Assembly: GCA_030248225.1 (NCBI GenBank)
Contig: JASANE010000851.1
Location: 62,001-126,000 of the forward strand
Source: Trileptium ribeirensis
Taxonomy: Eukaryota; Nematoda; Enoplea; Enoplida; Thoracostomopsidae
Reading direction: 5' to 3'
Length of the DNA: 64,000 nucleotides
Shown here: piece after piece, positions 45,330 through 57,540 of the stretch
How the letters are laid out: every line of letters starts with the position of its first letter
Numbering within the stretch: position 1 is the stretch's first letter
Made by a program: the position numbers and the translations under genes
The notes under the pieces: model-generated
Seen by the model: only the letters and a program-made list of their open reading frames with translations
What the model was told of the DNA's origin: nothing
Database searches by the model: none

Positions 45330-48300
45330 GCGATGTTTTTGATTGAATGTATTGAAACGGAGCGGGCCGAGTACTCAGTTACTGTGCAATATTGAGCAAG
45401 AAATATTTAGTCCGCCTGTGGCACACATATGTATATCATCACTAACTTTATAAATGTTTGCGTTTTATTTTTATTCGACGTAGAATAGAATTTAATTGAG
45501 CACCTAGCAACAAGTAAACGGAACCGACGCCGGAGCTGGGTCTATATGAAAAAAGCAAATTAAACCGGAGGTATTAACAAGCACTTTGTTTTTCTGGATG
45601 GTTAAAGAGCAATTAAACACGCTAGTTCGTTTCATCGTTTTAAAGTACATTGCGTATGTCGCTTCGCTACACCCTATGACGCGATGCATGGTGCCAGAAA
45701 TGCCAAATTTTGGCAACAAAATGGCGACATCATGGCATTTTTAAATTATTTTTATGTTGAGGGCTAGACAAGTCTATAGATTTATAGGATAGTTGGATAG
45801 GACGGCATTTTCATCGAAACTAACAATTCGGCAAGAACAATGATTGTGCAGCTTACAGTTTTTTCATAAAATTATATTTTTCTTGAAAGAAGTGATTTAT
45901 AAAAATAAAAATTTCCAGCTAACGTTAATTTGTTATTAAAGCATATGAACGATTCCAGCATTATTAGAAAAAATCCTACTGGAAGTAAGTGCAAAATTTT
46001 CTAACTGGCACTACGAAACCAAACGGCGAGCTGTTTCAGCCCATGGCGTTAGTCCGCGAAAAAAACTCAGGGTGAACATGCTTGTCACGCGTATATTAGA
46101 ACCAATTGAAGATACCTGTGAGAGATGTCACAAGATTTAGCATATCTTCGACACTCTGTCTATGTGCTCAACCAGATTCAGTAAGCTAAATTGAAAATGC
46201 GATATAGCCGCTAAACGCGAAGTAGTCACGCTTGCTCCGTTTCACCTCCCATAGCGAGTAAATAACTAGTAGTTAATATTTATTTGTGGTTATCGTAGTC
46301 GACACACAAAAAATTCGTACAAAAATCGGTCGGTAGACATACAGTATGTTTATATATTTTAACGTTTATTGTTGTTTGCGAATATTTAATTTGATATTGA
46401 TGACAAAGTCGCTGAATTAAGCTACAAGTTTGTTTAATATATACGGGATTTCTCAAAGTTTAAACCAAGGGATTGGAAATTCGCTATTTTGCTTATATAT
46501 ATATATATAATTGATACAGTTCCTATCAGAAGTGGTTGTCGGGTTTCGGATGGACAGGCTTCGTGCAAACATCGAACAGTTTTGAACAACAAAATCTTTC
46601 AGGACGCTTTTCGAGCAGTTTTGAAATCGTTTCAAACGACATTATCTTTGTATTTTCATTTTCTTGAATTCTTTATTGACACGTTCGATTACAGTTAAGG
46701 GGCACCTAGTGCCAAATGTTCGAACAGTTTTCGAGCGAACACCGAACGCGTTTCAAACAAACAGCAGTCACTTCTGCCAATGACTGTAGTGAGTAGATGG
46801 TTAGAAAGCGCTCAGATTGTTGAATGAGGTTCGCATTGACTTAAGACGTAACTGATGTACATTTGAAATGCAACCGTTTTCAGGTCATACAATAACACAA
46901 ACTCGTCAAAAACGAAATAATATTTTGTTTCGCCATGTTAGCTTTAGAAAAATCCCGACACTGAAATTTCATTGTTTATGATTGTACATAGATCTAGCTT
47001 TAGCCAGAGCTTTAGCCATTGTCATTAAAATTGGTGTTATAATATAATTTATTATAGGCTATTGTGTCAAATGTGATATATTTAAATATTTGTCAAAGCG
47101 GTCTTAAAAGAGCCCGCTTTTCAAGGTCTGGATTTTCTTGTACCGTATTCGGCTGTCGATGTCAACCGGTTCGGCATTTCAGGGATCGTGTCCAGGGTGC
47201 TACGGCTCGGCTAAACCAGTAGCATACAGTTTCTGCTCAGATATTAAAGACAGGTTTGCAGTTTTCCAATATAAAAAATTTTTATATATACGTACATATG
47301 TACAATAAAAGAAATTATATAGTTTCAGAGGTTCCAATAGCCGAGTCAATTGTTGCTCTTGTTATTTGACTAAAGTACTGAACTTCAGTTGTTAAAATTA
47401 TTTATTGTTTCTGAAAGTTTTTAAGAACCGACCCCAGCGTTTATAGAGCTCGGCTTGATTTTTGCAAACAGATCTTCGTCTTGCCTTGGCTCTCCATACA
47501 TCATGGCAGGGTTGGTTTCTTATGTGCACATGTTGAAACTATAAAGCAAAATTTATTTCGTACCTTTGAAACGAAGATATGAATGACCACTTGCAATGTA
47601 TTCAATGAAGTTAGGAATTTGTGATAACTCTCGTTTTGAGTATTCCTATACCATCCATACATGTTCACAGGTGAATTATCCCACATGAGGCTAACCCCAA
47701 TTGGGGCGTCACCGATTCCTCGGGAAATACCATGATACCCTGGAGTAACTGCATCCCCAGGAATATGTTTACACAGTTCTGCAGACGACCTTCCCCACGC
47801 CGTCCTGCTGACTCCCTCCCTCCCCCGAAGCACCCGCTATTCCACCTGGTTTATCGGAGCTCGCCCATGTATGATGTCCGGTTGGAGTACCGAAGTTTGA
47901 CTACTTTAGAAAAATGTCATTTTTAATATCAGTTCACAATTATGTGTGACTAAACATTAAGGTGACCCTATTCGCGACCCATTTTTGTAATGATATCGAA
48001 TCTCTAATGTTTGTTACAGAAAAAATACTGAATTTTCGTTTTTGCCTGAAAATTAGCAGAATCAAATCCAAGTGCCAGAAATTATGCCATGTGCCCCAAA
48101 TAGAATTATGGCTATTTTCAATTTGCTGCAATTCGGTTTCCTAACATCAATTTTGCATATAGGTTATTCAGTGTTCTCTAACAAATATAATAGACCAGTG
48201 TAACTCAAATTCGACTAATGCGCGATTAAACTTAAGTTGCGCTGCTTACCATTATATTTTGTAAAAAGCAAATGCCATTCCATTGTTCACTGAACACAAA

Positions 48301-48880
48301 TTTCATTTTTGTACAAAAGAAGAGAAATTTAGTCCATTTCATATTTCATACATTATAATTAGAAAATTTTCGACAACACATTGATGTTAAAGTACAGATG
48401 CCGAATTGCATTCGGTAATGGCGTTATGAAACAGAAAGATGCTGAAATTGGATATGGCTAATGAAATTCGAGTTTTTGTTCTCTAACGTTTTGTACATGG
48501 TTCAAAAGAGGATTATTGGTGGCGCGTCTTAAATTTACTCTTGCATATTAAGTGTTCTCTAAAATTTCGTTAATATTACTTGAAATTTCGCGAACGCAAA
48601 AGCACTTGATCTCAATCGAAGAGCAAGGTGTTTGTAAACAGTATTGTTTCAAATTTCAATTCACTAAAACCGTTTCGTAAAATATTTTGTGCGAAATTTC
48701 TAAGTTTAGGTTGGTTGGTGAGCGCATTAGATTCCAATTTTTGGTCTAGATTTGTTGCGTGTTTTATTTATATTTTGATAAGCATCATATGTATCTTCAA
48801 TATGTCTAAAATAAAGTTCGTGCGTCTGTTCATAATTCCGTCTTCACGTAAAATTTATATAGATTAAAATTTACGATGTC
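45330..48880. other. 3' flank of BCKDHB and intergenic sequence
   Basis: No gene is supported. A TA microsatellite lies at about 46495-46510, followed by repeated CGAACAGTTTT words (46575-46745). A minus-strand ORF at 47501-47833 and an overlapping plus-strand ORF at 47732-47926 share a GC-richer stretch but match no family. AT-rich sequence continues to 48880. Confidence 0.4.
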
Positions 48881-48885
48881 GCGAA

Positions 48886-49187
48886 TTAGTTTTTGTGTAT
48901 TAATAAGTTGTCTGATGTTTGAGCAATAGAATTATGGCAACACTTAATTTCTTTTTGCGCCTTTGATGCGTGCATCCACAACACGCTATTAATTGAAAGG
49001 CCATGCCTGCCTTCTGTTAAAGCACGGTACTTAGCAGATGCGACAAAAATGTCGCTGCTAAGTGCTGCCGCGATTTCAGCCAGTAAATGGTGGCTCGCTC
49101 TTTTTGTAACAGGACCGTTCCGGCCCGCTACGTGTGCTTTGCAAGATTTCGGCGTTAAAATTACTTCAATGCGTCTCAAATCGAATC
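48886..49187 (-). CDS. possible coding exon, family not recognised
   Basis: A minus-strand frame runs from a stop near 49191 to TAA at 48886, about 100 codons (FDLRRIEVILTPKS at the start, SSDIFVASAKYRAL in the middle). It is GC-richer than its surroundings, and its composition (a mix of Ala, Ile, Ser, Lys and His) is more protein-like than nearby ORFs. There is no in-frame ATG near the start; an out-of-frame ATG lies just upstream. I do not recognise the family. It could be a last exon, a decayed gene or chance. Confidence 0.25.
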
Positions 49188-49191
49188 AGAC

Positions 49192-49500
49192 ATGGCTCCT
49201 GTGAATGGAATTTTCGTGTGTTGCATGGTGCCACGGTCACCAATAATTGCGTTGCTAATTGATATCTTGTACATTCATCTTGTCATTGATATTGCATTGC
49301 ATGATTATATTATAATCGTATGTTTGGACGTGCAAGAAGTTTACTTTAGCCAAGGGTCTAAATTCAGGAAGTCAGGGAATATAACAGAGTTTTTAACTGG
49401 CGTCAAGATAGTAGATCTGAACGGAACTCGACCACTAGCCCCTATTTCCCCACCGACACTTCAAATTCGCGCCTGTCCGGGAATAGGAGGCCAGTAGTCA
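49192..49500 (+). other. flank between exon candidate and inverted repeat
   Basis: An ATG-started frame of 101 codons with a hydrophobic middle (about residues 15-45) is present. Its second half reads into sequence directly next to the 336-bp inverted repeat. No family is recognised, so it is not called as a gene. Confidence 0.3.
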
Positions 49501-49506
49501 ATTGAG

Positions 49507-50929
49507 TTAGACCATTAGCACGCCAGTGATCAAAACCAAAAATATCAAATTTACGTATGCTGAATAACATACGTAACCATGGTCGCACGAAATACACGTC
49601 GCCATGGTCACGGAAACGACGAAAAGCCAAAAGCTTGAATCAGGGGTACGGTAGTGTCCGATTACTCGGAAATGAATCACCGGGCTCGTTTGTCGGCCTG
49701 TAGCCGTGCAACGGCTTCAATTTCGGGAAAATGACCCGAGTACTTTTCTCTAGGGAAATTTACGGATATTCGGCTGAGGCCAAAATCGCTCAAATCGCGC
49801 CAGGACTTAACTCTAAATCAGGGGACAAACAGGTCAACTGGAAACCAACAGCCGCTTCTTACGCTAAGTTTAGCTGATAACAATGGTTCCGAGTAGATAT
49901 AACTTAGGTATAAGTATATATATATGCATGTATGTATGTGTTTAGATACCCGATTTTCGTGCCCCGGCACTCCCTTTTTTCCCGCCCCCACCGGACAAAT
50001 CCTCTTTTATCCACAGCGTCGGGATACGGTGCGAGATCTCAGTGTTTCCTCGTCTTCAACGCCCCAAACTCGCTTGATTAGCGCCCTGGTGACCGGTCTT
50101 TCTTCTTACCGCCGAATCATCGACTGGAATCACGCCCCTGAGCAGTCTACCCATTGAGGCATCTAACGCGACCAGGCGGGTCCCGACATGACAAGTCACC
50201 CCGCTGTAATATGAGTTATCTTTCTGTTTCGTGATCAGTGCATAATTCACTACGAAAATTTGACATAAAATCCCGTCTGTTGTACACCATTTCCGTACTC
50301 GACCCCTGACATTAAATGCGACCACTCGTTCGACTCGCCTGCTTTCGGCGAGTGCAACAATATACGCACGCCTACGCCCGACTTCTCGCTAACCCGCGAA
50401 AATGCCCTTAGTTCGGAAGACCAGATAAAGGTGGGTACAAAACACCCGAAAATGTATTTCGAATTCTAAAGTTGGCCATTGCGTTCACCACGTCGAGACC
50501 TTTTTGAATATACCCGTCGGGCCTCCGCCCGTTGCTCTGTTAACCCGGGACGGCCGACGAAGACGCCATCCACCACCATCGACACCGGTGGTGTCCAGTT
50601 GACCTGTTTGTCCCCTGATTTAGAGTTAAGTCCTGGCGCGATTTGAGCGATTTTGGCCTCAGCCGAATATCCGTAAATTTCCCTAGAGAAAAGTACTCGG
50701 GTCATTTTCCCGAAATTGAAGCCGTTGCACGGCCACAGGCCGACAAACGAGCCCGGTGATTCATTTCCGAGTAATCGGACACTACCGTACCCCTGATTCA
50801 AGCTTTTGGCTTTTCGTCGTTTCCGTGACCATGGCGACGTGTATTTCGTGCGACCATGGTTACGTATGTTATTCAGCATACGTAAATTTGATATTTTTGG
50901 TTTTGATCACTGGCGTGCTAATGGTCTAA
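49507..50929. repeat. near-perfect 336-bp inverted repeat with 751-bp spacer
   Basis: The left arm (49507-49842) and the reverse complement of the right arm (50594-50929) are equal in length. I see one mismatch (CCTGTAGCC against CCTGTGGCC) and no indel. Both arms read the same open frame outward (NHGRTKYTSPWSRKR, then FSREIYGYSAEAKIAQ), but no family is recognised. The right arm ends exactly where the LTR-like repeat begins at 50930. High identity shows the arms are recent or kept alike by conversion. Confidence 0.9.
50542..50590 (+). repeat. 49-bp copy of the sequence following LTR-like repeat 1
   Basis: From AACCCGGGACGGCC to ATCGACACCGGTG it matches 52258-52306 with one difference. Both copies follow a CTGTT, the end of the LTR-like repeat. 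It therefore looks like the start of the internal region of the same element family, here cut off three bases before the right inverted arm. Confidence 0.8.
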
Positions 50930-52257
50930 TCCCTTTTTCATTTTCCAGCTTTCAGACTTGATCATGCACAGGGAGTTTAAGCCCGCTGCAGAATCTTCCG
51001 TATAATGCACTCGACTCTACATGTTCTAGTAGAGTCGACTAAAATGTCGACAATAACTCGACTGCACGCTTTCGATAGTGCAGTCGAGACACTATATAAC
51101 TGCAGCGTATGCAGTGCAGTAGGATATGCATTAGGGAGAGGTTGAGGGAAAGAACGACGAAACGGGGCAAAGGAGAGAGAAAGAACCAAACCATGAAACG
51201 CCAACCAAAAGGGGCGCAGACATGTTTGAGGACAAAATGCCCGTGGTCCCATTTGTATAACGAAGCGGCAGGTTTAGCAAGCTGTGCCTAAGAAATCCCG
51301 ACAATTGTCGAAATACGGGTCGACTCCTAGAGCGCCTCGTGCCCCAAACGTGAATGCCAAACACACCTCAGACTGCAAAACCAAGCCCTGACCGGGGCCA
51401 GTCGCTATCATCTGACAAAACCATTAGAACTGCGACATTGGTCGCCTAGGATGGAGCTGGCTCGCCCCCACTCGATTAGGCTGTCGAAACTGTAGGTAGG
51501 GGCGACCCCTCCAATAGTTCAAAACTGCGCCCCCGGCCCGTATAATGCAGTTCAGGGTGTGTTCCACCCTCGAAATTGATTTCATCGCCGTACGCCAACC
51601 ATTTGCTGATTTCTGTGGAGAACGGGGCAGCTCAAAATTTTATTTGGACAATAGAATACATTTAACCGAATGTAATTCTGCTAGGGTATTAGGTCTCATT
51701 AACGTAGGATAATACATCACCATAGATACAGTTAGCCATTGGAACCGCCGTAGTTCACCTACGGCATCAAGCCTGTTCTAATGGCGAAACAATGTGATAG
51801 GCTCGATAGGGAGGGTAGACGGAGCTACAGATCAGGACGCACACCCAACAGAGTTTGGCATTTTTGAGGGTCCCGGGTGGACCTTGCACGCCCATTCAGT
51901 GATTTCTCGCTTACCTATGTTTGTGTCGTAGCCGATGTAATAAATGTAACCTTGCACTGATTTTGCTATGCTCATGACAGTTTATTGATCGGTACTATCT
52001 CGACCTTACACTGTTTGGTGCCCGTAATCACGCCCCGAGTTGCACCATCTCAAAAATGCAACTCCATAATCGCAGGGAGTTAGCCTCGCGGATTTTGTGG
52101 TATCCTGGCATGCACCTCACTTTTCCGTGCAAAATGGTAGCGCCTCGCGCTGCGCAGAGCGAGCTTCGAAACACATCAGTCTTTGTCCTTGAACCCATAA
52201 CTGCACGCAGGACGCTAATATTGGGAGCTCTGGGACAAAGATCCCTGGTGCCCTGTT
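50930..52257 (+). repeat. LTR-like direct repeat, left copy
   Basis: 1328 bp matching 55273-56601 with only scattered substitutions and one single-base indel. It contains two adjacent hairpins (51011-51038 and 51057-51088) followed by a TATA box (CACTATATAACTG, about 51090-51102), and further on an AATAAA (about 51940). The ends TCCCTTTTTC and GGTGCCCTGTT are not the usual TG and CA. All short ORFs inside it are present in both copies and match no protein. Confidence 0.8.
51011..51102 (+). promoter_or_regulatory. twin hairpins and TATA box in left LTR-like repeat
   Basis: The first hairpin has a 10-bp perfect stem (TCGACTCTAC with GTAGAGTCGA) and an 8-nt loop. The second has an 11-bp perfect stem (CTCGACTGCAC with GTGCAGTCGAG) and a 10-nt loop. 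A GTCGAC site lies between them. CTATATAA starts 4 nt after the second stem. In the right copy the stems are intact but the TATA reads CTATGTAA. Their position before a TATA fits a promoter or operator-like element, which is inference. Confidence 0.55.
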
Positions 52258-55200
52258 AACCCGGGACAGCCGACGAAGACGCCATCCACCACCATCGACA
52301 CCGGTGAATTTAGTGCCCATCTAACCGCTACCCTTTGAGCAAGGAAATCACCCTCGTTCGAATCGCCCTTTCATGACGAGTCCAACGATACACGGCGGGC
52401 GTCGCTCCGCCCAACCGTTAGTGCGGGAAACCCTACATACTTATGTATGTCGGAACCCAAATGTGGGTCCCGACCCGCTACTACGTCCACCCCCCTCGAG
52501 TTTGATATCGTTCGGCCCCGTTCTTCGTCCTGAGACCGACTTTCACCCCAGCCCCTCGAAAATCCCCCGGGATATACCTTGTCCCGCTTCCCTTCCCGTG
52601 CCCCTTCTTCTCACTCTCCGTGTCCTCGCTCCTTTCTTTTTTCTGTAACCGACTTCGTTGGTTGATTGCTGCTATCGTTGTTGTTATTTTGTGTGTGTTT
52701 CTGTGGCGAACTTGAGCGACCTTTTTGCGCTAAGGTCGCATGTGTGTCTTGTATGTATTGTGTGTTTATGTGTTCATGAGTGTGTATGTATGTATACTTA
52801 TTTATGTATGTATGTATCTATATATATGTGTAGGTGTACGGACTCTATATAAGGACAGGACGAACGAGGACAAGACATACAAAATCATACTAAATTTATA
52901 AGTTTTACGGACGGACTGGACATGAACGTTAGGGAAGGACGGGGTGTATTTAGGGCCCTCCTGTGGGTTCCTGAGGCCCCCGATTAGGGCCCCTTCGCAG
53001 TTTCGAGTTCCTGGGAGTGTGCTGAACCCCCAACCTTGGGATGGGTTCATTCCCGTCACCGGGTCCCCCGGGACGTTTAGGAAGCCTACGCCGCGACACC
53101 TGAGAAAGTGTCAGAATGGAATGTTTGGCTTTATCCAGCGAGTTGATATATAAACGTGCAATGTTTGCACGTTTATCCATGGATTTGATGGCAAAAAAAT
53201 TAGCCCGCAGTTGGACTCTTAGGATGCTTACGTAGTTGACGGATGGGACCGCTAACTGTCGAACAATATGAAATTGCCGCAAACCGACGCTTTAGCCAAC
53301 AAAATTCGATGAATGGGGACATGAAGACGAGATTGACCTGAAATAAAGATAAATTCTTAGCTTATTCCGACTGCTCCCATACATAGGGCGACTTACTGAT
53401 TTCGAATTTAACAGGTGATTCAATGACTTTCGTGGGACAGTTGAGAAATAACAGACAACTTAGGTTAGGAAAGGGGTTTAAAAATTTGACAGATGGGTTT
53501 TGGGTAAAAAATTTTAAGCTTAGTGACAGAAATTTGAAACTACAGATGGGATAGGGTTCGAAATTTCATGAAAATTCGGGTCAAACTTGCAGATGTTTGA
53601 CCTCCGAGTATTCGGAGGGTTCAAATTTGATGTCGGTGATTTCGATTGAAGCCGACTCTCTCTCTAAAGGGGACCCAGGGTTTACGATACCTGTCAAAAA
53701 TAAAATTCGGGGAATTTTCTAATTGGGCGCCCGGGTTTGAACTCAAAAAAGTGGGCGTCAAGAAAACGTCACAGATTGGATGGCGACAAAATCGCTATCC
53801 TACAGCATAGGCGAAAATTTTGGCGACGACCAACGCGGCGTCGACTCTTGCAACCAGTTCGACTTCGGCAGCGCGGTGTTCGGTTGACCTTACTGACTGG
53901 CTCCGACGCTTGAGTTTGCAGTATGTTTTACATTGACTTCTTGCTTTCCCGTGGTTTCTGTTTTTGCGAGTTTGGAATGGATTCGACGGTTGGAGGACCC
54001 GCGCAGACATCTTCCGTCTCGCGGAAGGGGACCCGCGATTGCTGTCCCGGATCGAATATTGTATGTTAGCAGGAGAACCGAGAGTATGGGGGTTTATTTT
54101 CCCCAGCTACAATCGTAGCAGACCATTCACAGAAATCTAGTTGTCCGTAGCACGACTTTACACTCTATAGGTTGACTTAACATCTGTCGTTGGACGTTTC
54201 GCTTCCCAAGCCGACTGGCTACGTTTTTGCAAGTTCCCTGACAAATCTCCTCAAGTCGAGTTCTGTTTTGGGCATTGTGGGCGATTGCACGGGACGGTTC
54301 TAAATTGTAGGCACCAAAGTCGAAGCCTTTCTGATTCCCGTGGTCTTAGGTATGACAAACGTAAATGGACGCCTCTCGTCCATGTTCTACATGACCTGCA
54401 GCTCTTGAGTTCGGGTTATAGAATTTTCCTGAGCTGACCAGGGTAAAATTTTCCAATGACTGAAAGCTATAATAGTAGGGACTTGCTTCATTGTTTTCAG
54501 TTATGGTTTACAAATTTACAGTTTAGTGGACTGTTCAACGCTCATGCCGTTGTTTTAGCTCGAACTCACGTTGCAGCTAGGAACGGATGATTAGCTTTCG
54601 TTGGACTTTAGGAAGCCCCAAAATTTCATTTATCTGACTGAGTTAAGAAAATTTGGGAACATAAAAGATTGAACAAATTGTAAGTATTTCAGCTTGAGCA
54701 TAAGGTGTTTGCTCTCCTCCAGGAGCGATTTCTGCGTACTATTTTTACCTGCTTACCTTGCTTTCATTTATGTCAGTATCTGGTTCGATTAGTTTTAAAA
54801 GCCCTAAGAGCGTTGTTTCGGGATCAGCAATTTGGTGGACATTTCCTGTTATATGCACGGCGTTACACTATTATCCCTTGGAACTGCTCCGATTAAACTA
54901 TTAAAGTGACCGAAGTTCAAAGTAATACACATACATGGTCTAGGTTTTAGGCTGAGGGCCTGAGCAATCCTTTCCTACAAAAAATGAATCGATGGTATAG
55001 CCATACGCCATCCCCAGTTACTGTGCGCCCATTAAAGGCACGTTCTTGTGCTCCCGCCTCAAAATAAGTACCCAATATAAGAAGTTCAATAAAGAAAATT
55101 ACCCCCGTTGCTCGAATCATTTTGACCCCAAATCGAGCAAGTGCAAAACCCCGTTTTTCCTTTGGAGCGAGTTGATCGCTGACTTTAGCCGTTCTCTTAT

Positions 55201-55272
55201 TTTAGCTCTGGTTGCCCATTAGGCTATGTATATACTATATATGCCCTGAGTTGTTTTCACCCTGTTTCTCTC
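52258..55272. other. internal region between LTR-like repeats
   Basis: Starts with the 49-bp motif also found at 50542. It contains a pyrimidine-rich stretch (52490-52640), a TGTATG microsatellite (52775-52830), a purine-rich and CCCC-rich block (52960-53080) and AT-rich sequence. No coding sequence is recognised. Confidence 0.5.
52775..52832. repeat. (TGTA)n-type microsatellite
   Basis: Irregular GTATGTATGTAT tract with TA-rich interruptions. It accounts for the Tyr-Met-Cys-rich ORF over this point. Confidence 0.8.
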
Positions 55273-56601
55273 TCCCTTTTTCATTTTCCAGCTTTCAGAC
55301 TTGATCATGCACAGGGAGTTTAAGCCCGCTGCAGAATATTCCATATAATGCACTCGACTCTACATGTTCTAGTAGAGTCGACTAAAATGTCGACAATAAC
55401 TCGACTGCACGCTTTCGATAGTGCAGTCGAGACACTATGTAACTGCAGCGTATGCAGTGCAGTAGGATATGCATTAGGGAGAGGTTGAAGGAAAGAACGA
55501 CGAAACGGGGCAAAGGAGAGAGAAAGAACCAAACCATGAAACGCCAACCAAAAGGGGCGCAGACATGTCTGAGGACAAAATGCCCGTGGTCCCATTTGTA
55601 TAACGAAGCGGCAGGTTTAGCAAGCTGTGCCTAAGAAATCCCGACAATTGTCGAAATACGGGTCGACTCCTAGAGCGCCTCGTGCCCCAAACATGAATGC
55701 CAAACACACCTCAGACTGCAAAACCAAGCCCTGACCGGGGCCAGTCGCTATCATCTGACAAAACCGTTAGAACTACGACATTGGTCGCCTAGGATGGAGC
55801 TGGCTCGCCCCCACTCGATTAGGCTGTCGAAACTGTAGGTAGGGGCGACCCCTCCAAGAGTTAAAAACTGCGCCCCCGGCCCGTATAATGCAGTTCAGGG
55901 TGTGTTCCACCCTCGAAATTGATTTCATCGCCGTACGCCAACCATTTGCTGATTTCTGTGGAGAACGGGGGCAGCTCAAAATTTTATTTGGACAATAGAA
56001 TACATTTAACCTAATGTAATTCTGCTAGGGTATTAGGTCTCATTAACGTAGGATAATACATCACCATAGATACGGTTAGCCATTGGAACCGCCGTAGTTC
56101 ACCTACGGCATCAAGCCTGTACTAATGGCGAAACAATGTGATAGGCTTGATAGGGAAGGTAGACGGAGCTACAGATCAGGACGCACACCCAACAGAGTTT
56201 GGCATATTTGAGGGTCCCGGGTGGACCTTGCACGCCCATTCAGTGATTTCTCGCTTACCTATGTTTGTGTCGTAGCCGATGTAATAAATGTAACCTTGCA
56301 CTGATTTTGCTATGCTCGTGACAGTTTATTGATCGGTACTATCTCGACCTTACACTGTTTGGTGCCCGTAATCACGCCCCGAGTTGCACCATCTCAAAAA
56401 TGCAACTCCATAATCGCAGGGAGTTAGCCTCGCGGATTTTGTGGTATCCTGGCATGCACCTCACTTTTCCGTGCAAAATGGTAGCGCCGCGCGCTGCGCA
56501 GAGCGAGCTTCGAAACACATCAGTCTTTGTCCTTGAACCCATAGCCGCACGCACGACGCTAATATTGGGAGCGCTGGGACAAAGATCCCTGGTGCCCTGT
56601 T
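55273..56601 (+). repeat. LTR-like direct repeat, right copy
   Basis: 1329 bp, the partner of 50930-52257. The hairpins lie at 55354-55381 and 55400-55431 and are intact. The TATA box is changed to CTATGTAACT. One extra G occurs in the GAACGGGG run near 55969. Downstream of the repeat, an AATAAA at about 56765 lies in unique sequence. Confidence 0.8.
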
Positions 56602-57302
56602 GAGTCGGGCTCTCTCCCGCTCTGTGCCCCTCGATAGGGGTGGACACCAAAACTATGTTGACCCCTCGTAATCTCCACCGATGGTGCAGCTATTTTAATG
56701 TTACCACTGTTGTATTAGATTAGCTGTTTCGCCCCTTATCAGTGCAAATGTACATACTGTTGAAATAAAATCTTTGGAAAATAATGTACCGCGTCCTGTG
56801 TCTTTCAACTAAGAAGCGTGATACGTGCGTCCAATTGGACTGGTTAACTCTGCGTGCCACGGCCTGCGGATGAGAACATCCCAAGCCCTGACACGTGCGG
56901 TTCGCCCTCAGTGTTCGTATGCAAAAGTAACGGAATTATGGCGAGAGCAATCCACAATAGTACCCATCGAACTCACTCTCAAAAAATGTCACGCTCAAAC
57001 CTCGGACAAGAGTTTATTAAGAAAACTTCGCCAACGCACAGGCATACACCAAAGTTGTCAATTTACTAACTAGGTAGTCCGACGTTAAACTCTCAGGGAA
57101 TGTCGGAACCCTGTGGGGACCACATAGGCTACAACGATCCAATAGGGACAAAATCGTGACTAATCGAAATTAAGTCGAAATTTCTTCTAAAACCGAACCT
57201 CAGTGCAAATTTACTTTTCATTGATAATGAACTAAACAACTTCCAGATGAGCTTAGGATAGGGAACATCGGTTGGACATCATGACCTGTGAGCATGTTTC
57301 GG
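56602..57302. other. intergenic, nothing recognised
   Basis: Contains GAAATAAAATC at about 56762, a polyadenylation-like signal with no gene in front of it other than the LTR-like repeat. Short ORFs match no family. Confidence 0.4.
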
Positions 57303-57540
57303 TGTCAATCTCCCTGGGGGGCCTCAGTTATCATACCGAAATATTAGACGCCTGCGCAACCAATCGGGCGGGGTCCGAATACACCCCGTGAAGCGCGCCT
57401 GCGGCCTGCTAAGCTCCATGGCTTCTTGGGTGTGACCAAGAAAAGTGGCGAAATTTCAAAATTCACTGTCCACCCTTGAGGTTATGATAGACGGGGTCGT
57501 ATGGGCATGGTGTTAGGAAGGTGCGCCATGCAGCTGCGTC
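57303..57540 (+). repeat. dispersed repeat family C, copy 2
   Basis: Relative of 31118-31352 in the same orientation, with the CCTGGGGGGCCTCA, GAAGCGCGCCTGCGG and GCGCCATGCAGCTG blocks. It breaks off abruptly near 57540 into AT-rich sequence. Confidence 0.65.

Larger units (their letters stand above)
50930..56601 (+). mobile_element. LTR-retrotransposon-like element without recognisable proteins
   Basis: Two 1.33-kb direct repeats enclose 3015 bp. The internal part has no frame above 110 codons and no gag, protease, RT, RNase H or integrase motif on either strand, so it would be non-autonomous or fully decayed. No target duplication is visible: the left flank is the inverted arm (GTCTAAT) and the right flank is GAGTCGGG. 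No tRNA primer-binding site (TGG start) follows the left repeat. A segmental direct duplication is the main alternative. Confidence 0.5.

Noticed and set aside
50466..50879. 137-codon minus-strand gene
   Set aside because: It spans the right inverted arm and the 49-bp element piece, so it joins two separate repeat modules. The left arm carries the same frame without the extension.
51109..51364. Small genes inside the LTR-like repeats
   Set aside because: The same overlapping short frames occur on both strands in both repeats and match no protein. They are consequences of repeat identity.
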